From NCBI GenBank assembly GCA_029783825.1, contig JAREIK010012345.1:1-64000 (forward strand): 64,000 nucleotides of DNA, written 5' to 3'. Numbering within the stretch: position 1 is the first letter of the stretch; each line of letters opens with the position of its first letter. Below, in pieces: positions 1 to 13,382 of the stretch. Both the position numbers and the translations under genes were made by a program. The stretch comes from Sapria himalayana (Eukaryota; Streptophyta; Magnoliopsida; Malpighiales; Rafflesiaceae). The notes below the pieces were generated by a model. It did not search any database and was not told where the DNA came from. It saw only the letters and a program-made list of their open reading frames with translations.

Positions 1-510
1 TAGTAATAAGGTATCAACGGGGCTGCGAAAATGGTCTGTTGAATGAAGAGATTATGGCATCAACGGAGTAGCTGAAGGAGACATGTCAAGTAGGGGGGCT
101 TGGTAAGGCATCAACGGGGCAGCGAAATAGCCCAGAAAAGATTACAAACATAAAGTTTTCAAATTGATAATGCAGTACTGAGAAATGATGTTGAAAAAGT
201 ATAGTTATCCAATTTAAAGAGCCAAATAAAGTTATGAAAGGCTGGAAAAGATTACAAACATAACTTGAACAAAATAGTCTAGAAAAATGCATCAAAATTA
301 GCAAACATACTTCATAATGCATACTTAAATGAAGAGAGTTAAAAGCATGATTTCATAGAGCTAGGTTTTATTTCTTTTTTGAGAAAGGGTGTAAAAGGGA
401 AAAAGGATAGTATTAGTTTGTACAAATGGTATTCCTCCGCCAAAAGAGAGGGCATAATAATAAACAAACCTTTTAATATATATATATATATATATATATT
501 ACATATATAA
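1..510. other. Low-copy intergenic DNA with short direct repeats
   Basis: No gene is recognised. A 21-bp motif beginning GGYATCAACGG occurs at 10-30, 56-76 and 107-127, in direct orientation and spaced 46 and 51 bp apart. A second 18-bp motif, AAAAGATTACAAACATAA, occurs at 136-153 and again at 246-263. A short TA run at about 478-500 leads into the GATA array. The apparent open frame on the minus strand (86-322) has no recognisable domain. Confidence 0.5.
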
Positions 511-3500
511 ATGATAGATAGATAGATATTTAGATTGATAGACAGATAGAAAGATTCATAGAAAGAAAAGAAGATAGATAAATATATAACTAGATAGTTA
601 GACAGATAGACAAAAAGACAAACAAATAGATTGACATATACACAGATAGATAAACAATTAGATAGATAGATATATACAAAAAAATAAAGATACATATAAA
701 AATAGATAGACATATACATAAATAGATAGATTGATAGATAAATAGAAAGGTAGATAGACAAATGGTGAGATAGATTAATAGAAAATGATACATATAGATA
801 GATAGATCGATAGATAGACAAATAGACAAAATGATAGATAGATAGGTACACAGATAGATATATAGACAGATAAATAGAAAATCAGTAGGTAGATAGATAG
901 ATAAATAGTTTGAAGATAGACATGTAGATATATAGATAGATATATAGATAGATAGAGTGATATACATATAGGAACATAGACAAATAGACATATGCATAGA
1001 TAAACAAATCAACATATAGATAGATAGATACATACATAAAAATAAAGATAAATAACTACACATATAAATTGATCGATAGATAAATAGATATACAAATATA
1101 AAGATAGACAAATGGATAGATAGGTACACAAATACACAGATTGATAGAGAGACAAGTTGATAGGTAGATAGACAAAAAGATAGATAGATAGATAGATAAA
1201 CAGATAGATAGACACACATATATAATTATAGTTAGAGAGATAGACAGACTGATATATTGATGATAGATAGATAGATAGACAAAAAAGATAGATAGATAGA
1301 TAGATAGTAATATAGATAGATAGATAGTAAGATAGATATACAGATAGATAGAGATAGAGATAGAAAATAAATAGGCAAATAAATAGAAATAAAGATAGAT
1401 AGATAGATAGTCATATAAATAGATAGATAGATAGATAAATAGATAGAGAGATAAACATATAGTCATATAGAAAGAGAGAAAGACAACTAGAGAAATAGAC
1501 ACATAGATAGATAGATATATGGACAAAGATATCAAGGGATATATTGATAAATAGACATATAGATATTTAGACAGATTTATAGAAAGACAGATAGCCAAAT
1601 AGACTGATAGATAGTTAGAGAGAAATAGAGGTAGATAGATAGATTCATAGATAAATATATAGATAGATATATAAATAGACAGAGAGAGAGATAGATAGAT
1701 AGATAGAATAATAGATAGATAGAAAAATAGATAGATAGATAAATAGAAAGTTTGATAGATTTACAAATATATAGATAGGCAAGTAGACAGATAGATAGAT
1801 ATGCATAAGGAAAGATAGACATATAAACATATATATAGATAGATTAATAGATAGATACATAGATATAAAGATAGATAGATTGGAAATATATAGATATAAA
1901 TATAGAAGGACAAATAGATTAAAATATTGATAGATAGGTAGACATGTAGACAAATAGATAGAGAGATAGATAGATAGATAGACAAATACATTAACTTATG
2001 ATTGACATATTGATAAATAGATAAATAGATAGATAGATAGACAGATAGATTGGCAGATATATAGATATAAATATATATAGAATATAGAAAAATATACAGA
2101 AAGATATATATATATATATATAAAGATAGATAAATAGATATAGAGATAGGCAGAAAGATAAATAGATAGATAGAAAGATAAATATACAGATATAAATAGA
2201 TAGATTTATAGATAGATAGATTTTTAGAAAGAGAGATAGATATATGAAATAGATAGATAGACAGAGAGACAGATAGATAGACAGATAGATCGATAGATAG
2301 ATAGATAGAAAAATACATAGTTAGACACATATATAGATAGATATATACATATAGATAGTTTAAAGATAGGTAGATAGATGAGAGATATGTAGATATATCT
2401 ATATATATATATATATAGTATATATATATATATAGAATATAGATAAATATGTAGATAGATAGATGGATAGATAGACAAATAATGATAGATAGATTATTCA
2501 GATAGATAGATATGTAGATATAAAGATAGATATTGAAATTGATCGACAATACACACACAGAAGGATAGACTAATAGTATAGATAAACAAATATACACAAT
2601 AATAGATAGATAGACCATAGTATTGAGAGAGGTAGATGATAAGTAGATAGATAGATAGATAGAAAAAACAAATAGATAGATAAACAGATAGATATATAGA
2701 TAGAGAGATAGTTAGATAGATGGATAGAATGATAGATATATAGACAAATAGATAGATAAACATATAAATAGATAGATAGATAAACATATAGATAGAAAAG
2801 AGAGAGAGAACCAAGACCTAATGTGATAGACAGATAACAATAAATAGATAGAAAGATCTATAGATAGATAGATATATAATAGACAGAGAGTTAGATAGGT
2901 AGATAGAATGATAGATATATAGCAATATAGACAGATAAACATATAAATTAGATAGATAACATATAGATAGAAAAAGAGATAGATGAAACATATAGATCTA
3001 TAGACAGATACACAAATAAACAAAAGACACATAGAGAGATCGATAGATTGACACATTGATAGATGATTGGATATATAGACAAATAGATAGAAATAAATAT
3101 ACACATATAGAGAGATAGATATAAAGACAAATAGACAGAGAAACAAATTTACAAATAAATATATAGATAGTTAGATAGATAAAAAGATAAATAGTTAGAA
3201 AGACAAGTAGTTATAGACACATAGATAGATTGGTTGATTGATTGAAAGATTGACAGATAATATATAGAGATATTGAGAGATAAATAGTTAGATAGATAGA
3301 CAAATAGATAGATACAAAGAAAGAAAGATTCACAATTGATTGATTGATATATAGATATATAGATAGATACATAGATTGATAGAATGAAACATAGATAACT
3401 AGATAGATAAACATATACAAAAAAATATAATTAGACAGATAGATAGATACACAAATACATAGTTACACAGATGATAGTGAGATAGATAGACATATAAAGA

Positions 3501-4330
3501 GATAGATAGATAGGCAGATAGACAAATAGATAGATAGATAAATAGATATAAGTAAGACAAATAAATAGATAGACATATAGATAGTTAGATAGTTAGTTAG
3601 ATGGATAAATTTAAAGTTTTATAGCCATATAAAATGAATATAGACAATAGACAGATACATATATCCATATATACATAGAAAGATATAGATGGATAGACAA
3701 ATAGATAGATGGATAGATATATAATAGACAAATAGACAGAAATATAGATAAACACATAGACATATAGATAGATAGGCAGTTAGACAGACAGACAGATAGA
3801 TAGATAAGATAGACAATAGAAAGATCGAGAAATATACATATAGGTAGATAGTTAGATCAACATATATAGCTAGATAGATAGACTAATATATAAAAATAAT
3901 GATACACAGACACACATATAGACAAATACCTAGATAAACAAAAGCAATATAGACAAATAGATAGATTGACAAATATATAGATTGACAAATAGATAGATAG
4001 ACAATGTGATAGATAGAGAGATAGACAGGTAGACAGATATATTGATAGAAATATAGATAGGTAGATAGATAAAAAATTATTAGAGAGACAAATAGATACA
4101 TCGACTTGTAGACAGATGATAGATAGATAGATAATATAGATTGACAGATAGAAAGGGAAGAGATTGATAGATAGATAGATATTTAGATAGATAGAAAGAT
4201 TAATAATTTATAGATAGATAGATAGATAGATTGAGAAATATACATAAAAGAAGATAGATAGATAGACAAATTCATAGATTGACAGATAGACTAATACAAC
4301 AAAATAAATACATACACATATAGACAAATA
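511..4330 (-). repeat. Degenerate GATA tetranucleotide array 1
   Basis: This is about 3.8 kb of GATA/TAGA units on the plus strand (TCTA on the minus strand), with GACA, AATA and CAAATAGA variants throughout and short TA runs near 2100 and 2405-2440. Units are heavily diverged; pure runs rarely exceed a few copies. Overlapping minus-strand open frames rich in Tyr, Leu, Ser and Ile are a repeat artefact, because TCTA repeats contain no stop codon in any frame. Unlike the other three arrays, neither edge meets a recognisable CACTA terminus here. Confidence 0.95.
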
Positions 4331-5809
4331 GCTGTTTCCTTGATGAATAACCTCATACAAACAATGCTCTTATATAACATGTTATTTTTATTAGGGGGAC
4401 TCACAGGATGAATAACCTTTATATCACTCTCGAAGTGTACCTGTGTGTGCTAGGCATGCCTCAATGTGTAAGACAAAATTTTTTTCTCCAAAAAGCTATC
4501 AATAGAGCAACTTATCAATTTATAAAGTAGTGAACATGATACCCAGCAAAATATAAGCAATATCACAACATCATGCTCATAAATAAGATAGTTATATACA
4601 GTATATATGTACATATAATACTATAGTATATAAGTACATATACTGGGTATAAATCTACATTTATACTATAGGATATATGTACATATATACTAAAGTAATA
4701 GACAAATACACTACAGTATATATGAAGCCTTATAGCTATAGAACAATAGGTATAGATATAAATATAGAACAATAGGTAAAGTATTATCCATTTATATATC
4801 ACAAAGAAGACAAAAAACATCACTATCAATATTAATAAGAAATGCGAATATTATTTAAATTTTTGAAAATATATTTAAAAACTCTTAGAGGAAACCCTAA
4901 AAGACAGGCCACGAGCCAGTCTAGGTGCAATTAAAGTTTCCACCTTGCCTTCCTATAACCAGAACTCTCTCTCTGACCCAAAGCCTATAAGTGGGTTGTC
5001 TGCCCCACCACTCCCTGTAGCACCATGCTCCCATGCAGCTTTCCTAGAAAATTTATCTCCTCCCCTTGTGCTTGCACCAATGATTTTTGATTGCTTAACT
5101 TCAAAAAGCACAATTTTTACTATGATTCAACCCAATCTTTGAATTTTAAAATAAAAAATAAAGAATAAATTAATGGAATGGAGATCCAATGCATTACAAT
5201 ACTATTGTGGTAAAGCATATGATTAAATAATATTGATGTTGTATTCCAATGCTTTACAATAATATTAATATAAGCATATGATAATATTTAACAACTTTCA
5301 TTTATTAGTAATAATGTTTGATAATACTCAAAATTCATTAGAATAAAAAAACAAAGTGTTTTGATGCATTCTAAAGATATAGAAATGTATTCCATATATA
5401 TTGATGATTTATATTTAATTTTATTTATTATAAATTTTCTTTAAAATGTAACAAATTTTTTAATATGAATAAATGGTTTATATTAAAATTCAATGAAGTT
5501 CAATGATGCTTGATAATATTTATGGATCAGTTTTTTTTCAATGAACTTAAATGAGCTTGGATATTAATCGATATTTTTTAACATTATTCCACATGTGTTC
5601 AATATATATATATATCTACACACAAAAAACAATATATATATTAATATATATATAATATTTGTATATACAAATTATATATATTTACCATTAAAAACCAAAA
5701 GCTCGATACACTCATTCTTAAGATAGATGTGAGCCTCCTTGGAGCTTGCAAGTTCAATCTCCACAAGCTACTAAAATAATTGTCAGGATAGAAATCATGC
5801 CTCATTTAG
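4331..5809. other. AT-rich spacer with two distinct inserts
   Basis: No intact gene is seen. At about 4590-4730 there are TACATATATAC/GTATATATGTAC motifs of the same kind that border the GC-rich islands at 43.8, 62.7 and 63.9 kb, so this may be a stray piece of the same element family. At about 4890-5150 a less AT-rich, low-copy block (apparent open frame 4945-5142 on the plus strand) stands out from its surroundings, but I recognise no protein in either direction. The remainder is anonymous AT-rich sequence. Confidence 0.4.
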
Positions 5810-8800
5810 TTATATTTTATTAAATAAAGTTTTATATAGTTATAAAAATATATTAAATAGTTATACATATATAGTTGAACATAATGTTGTATTGTGTATA
5901 CATGTAATATTAAATATAGTTACATGTGGTTATCCATATATTTACACATATATTTATATTATTTTTACATATAGGTATAAATATTTTGTTCATATAATTT
6001 TATATATTTATACCTATAGTTATGTATAGTTATAGATATAGTAAGATACATTTTGATATACTAATTTACAAATATGAATATTAATATATATTGTTAATTA
6101 TATATTAATATCGTTATGTATATTATTTTTATAGTCATATATATAGTCAATGACATTATTTATAGTTATATGTTCTTATACCTATAGTATATATAGTTAA
6201 AATATAGTTATATATAGTTAAACATATAGTTATATATAGATATATTCATACAAGTAGTTATAAGTAGATATACATAAATGTATACAATGTTATAAACAAT
6301 ATATAGATTCACATATATGTATATATATATGTGTGTATGTATGTATACATAGTTATAATATAGAATATTTATTTAATAGAGGGTTACATAGTAAAAAAAT
6401 ATTTATATCTAGTTATACACATGTATTTAAACCATAATGTTGTATGTTGTTATATATGTAATTAATAATAAGTTACAAATATAGTTATACTTATATTATA
6501 CATGTAGGTATATATATTTTTTTCATATATTTTTATATTTGTATACATATAGTTATCTATAGGAATAGATATGGTAAAATACATTTTTATATATTAATAT
6601 AAAAAATGTTATTAAATATATGTTGTAATTATATTTTTTTAAATATAGTTATGTATAATGTTTTTCTAGCATTTAAATTGTTGTCAATTACAATTTATTT
6701 ATAGTATATGGTTTTATAACTATAGTATATATAGTTAAAAATAAAGTTATCTATAGTTGAAATATAGTAATATATAGATACTATTTGGTACAAGTAGTTA
6801 TAAGTATGCTATACATAAATGTATGCACAGTTATAAACAAAATATATAGATCTACATATATGTGTGTGTATATATCTATATATATCATATGTATACATAG
6901 TTACAAATATAGTTATATTTAATTATATGAATGTTACATAGTAATACAATATTATATATAGCTATACATATGTCGTAAAGCATAATGTTGTATGTTGTTA
7001 TACATGTAATTATAATTATAATTACACGTGGTTATACATATAGTTTCACATATAGTTATACTTATATTTATACATGTAGGTATATATATTTTTAATATAC
7101 TTTTATATACGTATACATATAGTTATCTAGAGGTATAGATATGCTAAAATACATTTTTATATACTAATATATAAAAATGTATATTAAATAAAGGTTGTTA
7201 ATTATATTTTAAAATATAATTATGTATAATGTTTTTGTAGTTATACATGCAGTCAAAGAAAATTATTTATTTTATATGTTCTTATACCTAAAGTGTATAG
7301 TGTTAAAATAAAGTTATATATAGTTAAACATATAGTTATATATGGATATATTAATACAGTAGTTATATGTAGTTATACCTAAATATATACAAAGTTATAA
7401 ACAAATATATGGATTTACGTATATGTATACATAGTTGCAAATATAGTTATATTAATATATAGAGTGTTACATAGTATTACAAATATTTTACATAGTTATA
7501 TACATGTAGTTAAACATTATGTTGTATATTGTTATAAAAGTAATTATAAATATAGTTACATGTGATTATACATATAGTTACACATATAGTTATACTTATA
7601 TTTTACATGTGGGCTATATATTTTTTCATTTAATTTTATATATGTATACATATAGTTATATATAGGTATAGATATGGAAAAATACATTTTTATATACTAA
7701 TATAAAAAATGTATATTAAATATATGTCGTTAATTTAATTTTTAAATATAGTTATGTATAATGTTTTTAGTTGTGCATGTAGTCAAATACAATTATTTAT
7801 AGTTAGATAATCTTATACCTATAGTAATATAGTTAAAATAGAGTTTTATATTGTTAAACATATAGTTATATATAGATATATTCATACAAGTAGTTGTAAG
7901 TAGTTATAAATAATATATGGAAAGTTATAAACAAATAAATAGATATAAATGTATGTTTATATATACCTACATAGTTACAAATATACTTATATTTAATTAT
8001 ATTGAGTGTTACATAGTAATACAAATATTTATATATAGTTATAAACATGTATTTAAAAATAATGTTGTATGTTGTTATACATGTAATTATAAATATAATT
8101 ACATATGGTTATACATATAGTCAAAGTCAATTATTTATAGTTATATGTTCTTTTACCTATAGTATATATAGTTAAAATAGAGTTATATATAGTTAAACAT
8201 ATAGTTATATATAGATATATTCATACAAGTAGTTATAAGTAGTTATACATAAATATATACAAAGTTATAAACATAAATATAGATTTTAATATATGTATAC
8301 ATATATGTATACATAGTTACAAGTATAGTTATATTTAATTATATAGATTGTTACATATTATTACAAATATTTATATATAGTTATACACATTTAGTTAAAT
8401 ATAATGTTGTATGTTGTTATACATGTAATTATAAATATTGTTACATGTGATTATACAAATAGTTACACATATAGTTATACTTATATTTATATATGTAGGT
8501 ATATATCTTTTTTAATATAATTGTATATATGTATACACAAAGTTATCTAGAGGTATAGATATGGTAAAATAAATTTTTATATTCTAATATATAGAAATGC
8601 ATATTAAATATAGTTGTTGATTATATTTTTAAAATTTAGTTATGTATAATGTTTTTATTGTTATACATGTAGTCAAAGACAATTATTTATAGTTATATGT
8701 TCTTAAAAATATTGTATATATAGTTAAAAATAGTGTTTTATATACATAAAAATATAGTTTTTATACACACACACACACACACACACAAGTAGTTATAAGT

Positions 8801-9753
8801 AGTTTTACATAAATGTATGCAAAGTTATAAACAAATATATAGATATAGATATATGTTTATATATATGTCTACATAGTTACAAATATAGCTATATTTTATT
8901 ATAATGAGTGTTACATAGTAATACAAATATTTATATATAGGTATACACATGTAGTTAAACATAATGTTTTATATTTTTATACATGTAATTATAAATATAA
9001 TTACATGTGGTTAAACACATTATTACACATATGGTTATACTTAAATTTATACATGTAGGTATATATATTTTTTCATATAATTGTATATATTGATACATAT
9101 AGTTATCTAGAGGTATAAATCTGGTAAAATACATTTTTATATACTAATATATAAAAATGTATATTAAATAAATGTTGTTAATTATATTTTTAAATATAGT
9201 TATATATAATGTTTTTATTGTTATACATGTAGTCAAAGTCAATTATTTATAGTTATATGTTCTTATACCTATAGTAATATAGTTAAAAATAGAGTTATAT
9301 ATAGTTAAACATATCGTTATATATAGATATATTCATACATGTAGTTATAAGTAGTTATATATAAACATATACAAAGTTATAAATAAATATATATTTTTAC
9401 ATTTATTTATTTATACATATATGTATACATAGTTACAAATATAGTTATATTAATTTTATAGAGCGTTAATATAGTTATTATTATATTTATATATAGTTAT
9501 ACATATAGTTACACATATAGTTATACTTATATTTATACATGTAGATATATATATTTTTTCATGTAATTGTATATATTTATACACATAGTTATGTATAGGT
9601 ATAGATATAGTAAAATACTTTTTTATATACTAATATATAAAATGTATATTAAATATATGTTGTTAATTATATATTTTAATATATTTATGTATACTATTTT
9701 TATAGTTATACATATAGCCAAAGACAAATATTTATCATTATATGTTTTTATAC
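5810..9753 (+). repeat. AT-rich tandem satellite, ~545-bp monomer, forward array
   Basis: A long monomer repeats in direct orientation. The landmark ATAATGTTGTATGTTGTTAT recurs near 5883, 6430, 6981, 7514, 8061, 8402 and, diverged, near 8960, so spacing is about 533-558 bp except for one shortened copy (8061 to 8402). A second landmark, AGTCAAAGACAATTATTTAT, and a third, GTTCTTATACCTATAGTATA, repeat in register with it. Monomers differ by many small changes and TA/CA slippage; a CA run lies at about 8765-8787. There are no coding features; short open frames are chance. The array continues after the ARF1-like insertion. Confidence 0.85.
9739..9753. repeat. Left target-site-like duplication of ARF1 retrocopy
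   Basis: TATATGTTTTTATAC here matches TATATGTTCTTATAC at 10654-10668, 14 of 15 bases. The two copies bracket the ARF1-like insertion and, placed together, restore the local satellite monomer. This is what an L1-type target-primed insertion would leave. No clear poly(A) tract (poly-T on this strand) lies next to it. Confidence 0.6.
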
Positions 9754-10653
9754 ATTTGGGATCCAATGGCAAAAAGACAAAACAGAAAACAAATAAGTTG
9801 AGCTTACAACAGATCAGAGCAAAGTAAATGGGGTCTTGTATTTTAGGCATGCAATATATAAATATACATATAATTTTAATCACCCTAGAAATAGATGATG
9901 TCATCCACATAACAGAACAAAACTCAATCAAAATAGGCAAAAATTAGATCCGCATCCAGATATGTCAACAAAGTTTCTCTCATGGGGCTAAAATTTTTAA
10001 TAACATGCTGGCAATGTTATTAGAAAGCCAATCAAGACCCTCGTAGAGGCACTCGCTTGAGGTAGTACAGGTGCTCTGAATGTACCAATGGCATTGGCGA
10101 AGAGAGTGAAGTCCTCGCTTGTCAGTAATTTAAACTACATTCAATTCATTGGGAAGATCTTGCATATTGGCAAACACCAGCAAAACTATATCTCGAAGCT
10201 CATCGTCATTTAGAATTCTTTGCAACTCATCTCTAGCTTCAACAACTCGAACTCTGTCATTGCTGTCCACCACAATCTGAGAACCTTGGGTATTTTGGAA
10301 GTAATGCCTCTAGATATGGTGAATCTTGTTTTGACCCCCAACAATCCCACATAGTTAAACTCATGTTTTTGTATTTGACTATCTTTACATTGAAGCCAAT
10401 AGTAGAATGTGTTGAAAATTTCACCAAGCTTCAACTTATACAGAATGATTTTCCTACCAGCAGCATCAAGACCTACAATCAAAATCCTCATCTTCTATTG
10501 GAAAACAACCTGCTGAACAGCTTTGTGAATGTGAACCCTATTTCTTCCACTAAATCTCAATCCCTTTGTCGTATGGTAGTAAATTGATCTGATGAAAGAA
10601 ATAACATAATTGATAAACCTCAAGAGATGGTCACCAGAGAGGGAGATCACCTC
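9754..10653 (-). pseudogene. ARF1-like (ADP-ribosylation factor) processed pseudogene
   Basis: On the minus strand this matches the plant ARF1 family of small GTPases, which recruit COPI coats to Golgi membranes. Reading down from about 10541, the N-terminal GFTFTKLFSRLFSN helix is followed, after a frameshift, by [11 protein letters not shown] (P-loop region) and ILYKLKLGE. Then, across several frames, come a TIGFNV-like switch I, WD-G (switch II region), an [13 protein letters not shown] NKxD region and a C-terminal [14 protein letters not shown] end near 10000. The normal start ATG reads ATA, the P-loop GKT is altered to GRK, and there are many stops and frameshifts. No introns interrupt it, whereas plant ARF genes normally have them, so it is read as a retrocopy. 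About 240 bp downstream of the coding end is probably 3' UTR. It cannot make a working GTPase. Confidence 0.88.
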
Positions 10654-11000
10654 TATATGTTCTTATACCTATAGTATATATAGTTAAACATATACTAATA
10701 TATAAATATATTCATACAAGTAGTTATAAGTAGATATACATAATGTATACAAAGTTATAAACAAATATATAGATTTAATTATATGAATACATATATGTAT
10801 ACATAATTACAAATATAGTTATATTTAATTATATAGAGTATTACATTGCTATAAAAATATTTATATATAGGTATACTTATATAGTTATAAATATGTATGT
10901 AGTTAAAGATATAGTTATATATAACATTTTTATAGTTATACATATAGTAAAATACAATTATATATAGTAATATATTATTATACATATAGTATTTTTTTGT
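10654..11000 (+). repeat. Satellite monomer continuing after the ARF1 insertion
   Basis: The sequence resumes at the GTTCTTATACCTATAGTATA landmark exactly where the left side stopped, starting with the second copy of the 15-bp duplication (10654-10668). It then follows the monomer with internal deletions before fading into simple AT-rich sequence. Confidence 0.75.
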
Positions 11001-11985
11001 TAGAAATATAATTATATAGAACTATACATATAGTTATAAATTATTTAATAGTTAAAAAAATAGTTATGTAACTATAAATATAATTATAAAAATAGTTTAC
11101 ATAATTATCATTATAATTATAAATACTTTTTTATATAATAGCATATGATTATATAATTATATAAGTGTTTTGAAATAATATTCGTGTTTAAAATTTTTTT
11201 ATAAATGTTACATATATATAATTATATATATTTATCACTTTTATAAATATTATATAGTATACTTAACACATTTATATAAGATGTATAAATATTATATATT
11301 TATATTAAAATTAATATGTTATATAAATTTTTACAAAAATGTATCAATATTTATATGTTATATAATTGTTATATAAAAAATTATATAAATGGATAGTTTT
11401 ATGTAAATGTTGCATAGATATTTATAAACTTTAATACATATGTATAAATATTTATATATAACATTAAATGTATTATAAACATATCATTGTTTATATATAA
11501 TGTACACGTGTATATACATTAAAGTATAGATATTTATATATAATTCATAAGATTATATATATGTATAAAAGTTTATATATAATGTTAATCTAGTTTATAA
11601 TATTTTTGGAGACAAAAAAAATAGAACCCATAAACATTAACTTTGTTTTTTCTTAAGGTACCGAAGCAGAAAACATTAATCATAATTTTTTTGTTAAGTT
11701 AGAAAAGCAGAAAATAATATGGAAATATTTAGTATTTGAAATCAATTAAACCCTAAAAAATTAAAAGTAAAAGAACAAAGTTTACACTAACCATTTATTG
11801 TTTCATTAATGGTGTAGAGTTAAAATCATATAAGTGATATGAAAATAGAAGAAAAAAGAAGAAAAATTGGTGGAAAATTAAAAAAAAAAATCAAACCTAA
11901 ATATTCTTTAAAAATCAAACTCTTCTAGTGGTAATATTGTCTAAATATAACTATTGTCTATCAATTAACAACATGTATTTAAAAT
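11001..11985. repeat. AT-rich region; 11150-11640 is an inverted copy of 46655-47100
   Basis: There is no gene. The block from about 11150 to 11640 (TATAAATATTTATATA-rich, ending at GGAGACAAAAAAAATAGAACCCAT) is the reverse complement of the block at 46655-47100, which begins ATGGGTTCTGTTTTGATTGTCTCC. This indicates a dispersed repeat shared with element B, in opposite orientation. From 11640 to 11985 the sequence is anonymous and A-rich. Confidence 0.6.
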
Positions 11986-12445
11986 ACATTTTTATATATT
12001 ACAATACAAATTGTATTTTAGTATATCCATACCTATACATAGCTATATCTATAAATATATGAAATTATATGCAAAAATATATATACACACATGTAAAAAT
12101 ATAAGTTTTACCACATGTGTAACTATATGAATAACCACATGTAACTATATTTATAATTATATGTATAAAAACATACAACATAATGTTTAGCTATATGTGT
12201 ATAACTATATATAAATATTTCTATAACAATAAAAAACTCTATATAAATAAAAATAACTTTATTTTTAATTATGTTTACATATATGTATACATATATGTAA
12301 ATCTATATAATTATTTATAACTTTTTATACATTTATTTATATTTACTTATAACTACTTGTATGCATATATCTATATATAATTATATGTTAAACTAGTTGT
12401 AACTAAGTATAACTATATTTACTAAATGTATTTTAACATATAATT
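11986..12445 (-). repeat. Satellite monomer, inverted orientation
   Basis: This is the reverse complement of the forward satellite at 5810-11000; ACATACAACATAATGTTTA near 12170 is the inverse of the landmark. It directly precedes the transposase leader of element A, as the inverted copies at 38230-40120 precede that of element B. The satellite is therefore part of the transposon family rather than independent target DNA. Confidence 0.75.
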
Positions 12446-13382
12446 ATACATGGGATAATACTATTTTGTTGCACTAACTTGAAATTTAATGGCTAGAGAT
12501 ATAATATTAATAATATGTAAGCACATAGCTTGAGAGTGTCCGTTGCTCGGGTTCATATATGGAATAATACAAATAAGGGTCGTCCTCTTACCAAATCCCA
12601 GCCCTTGGGCCTCATGCTCAAATATGAACTTATGTATAACAAAAAATGTAATATTTGATAGGTTTGCACTAAAGAACAAATATTTTCTTTTATATAATTC
12701 TTCATTTTAACATTACACTCTCTATGTGTCTCTCTCTCCCTCTATAATTTTTTCAGTCATTCTCTTCCTCTTTTTCTTTATATGTCACACACTCTCTCTT
12801 GTTATTTTTTTTGGCTCTTCTTTCTTGCTTGTTCTCTCTCTTCACCTCCCCTCTCTTTCTCCCTCCTTCTCTCCCTCCTTCTCTCCCTCCCTCTCTCCCT
12901 TTCACTCTCCCTCTTTCCCCCCACTCTCTTCCCCTCTCTCCCTTTCACAATTTCTCTCCGACTCTCTCTCCCTCCTTTTCTCTCCCTCTCTCACTCACTC
13001 ACTCTTTCTCTCCCCCCTCATCTTTCCATTTCCCTGTCTCCCTCTCTCCCCACCTTATCTTTCTATCTCTCTCTCTCTCCCTCCCTCCCTCTCATCCTTC
13101 AAACATTAAAAGTCTTTTTTTGCTTTCCTTTCTTCTACATTATAGCATTTTGCACCCTTTATCTAGTATAACCGTGATATCTATTAATCTTTATCATGCT
13201 AAAAATTATTTTATCTATTAATGTAGATTCTACAAATGCATTGCCTCGATATTCACGATATTTAATTTTTAAATATTCATCTATATGTAATTTTATTTAA
13301 TTATTTCTATATTTTGAATTAATATAATGTTTTATTTAAAATTATGATTGGGCATTATTTTTTGTAAATAAAACAGGGAAAA
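12446..13382 (+). promoter_or_regulatory. TNPD leader: conserved upstream region with CT-rich tract
   Basis: This block matches 40100-40950 upstream of the second TNPD copy. Shared landmarks include GTAAGCACATAG/GTAAGCACGTAG, CCCTTGGGCCTCA and ATATTTGATAGGTTT. It contains a pyrimidine tract of about 380 bp (12720-13100; CTCTCTCCC units), typical of a plant promoter or 5' UTR. Its retention in both copies just before the TNPD start suggests it is the transposase promoter and untranslated leader; that role is inferred. The three overlapping Ser/Leu/Pro-rich frames within it are composition artefacts. Confidence 0.6.

Noticed and set aside
5810..11000. Short frames within the satellite (for example 7866-8048, 7917-8120, 9567-9827)
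   Set aside because: They fall within repeated AT-rich monomers, are not conserved between monomers, and have no recognisable content.
12726..13221. Three overlapping Ser/Leu/Pro-rich frames over the CT tract (and 40342-40742)
   Set aside because: The pyrimidine tract is low-complexity leader sequence. All three frames are open together, which indicates composition, not coding.
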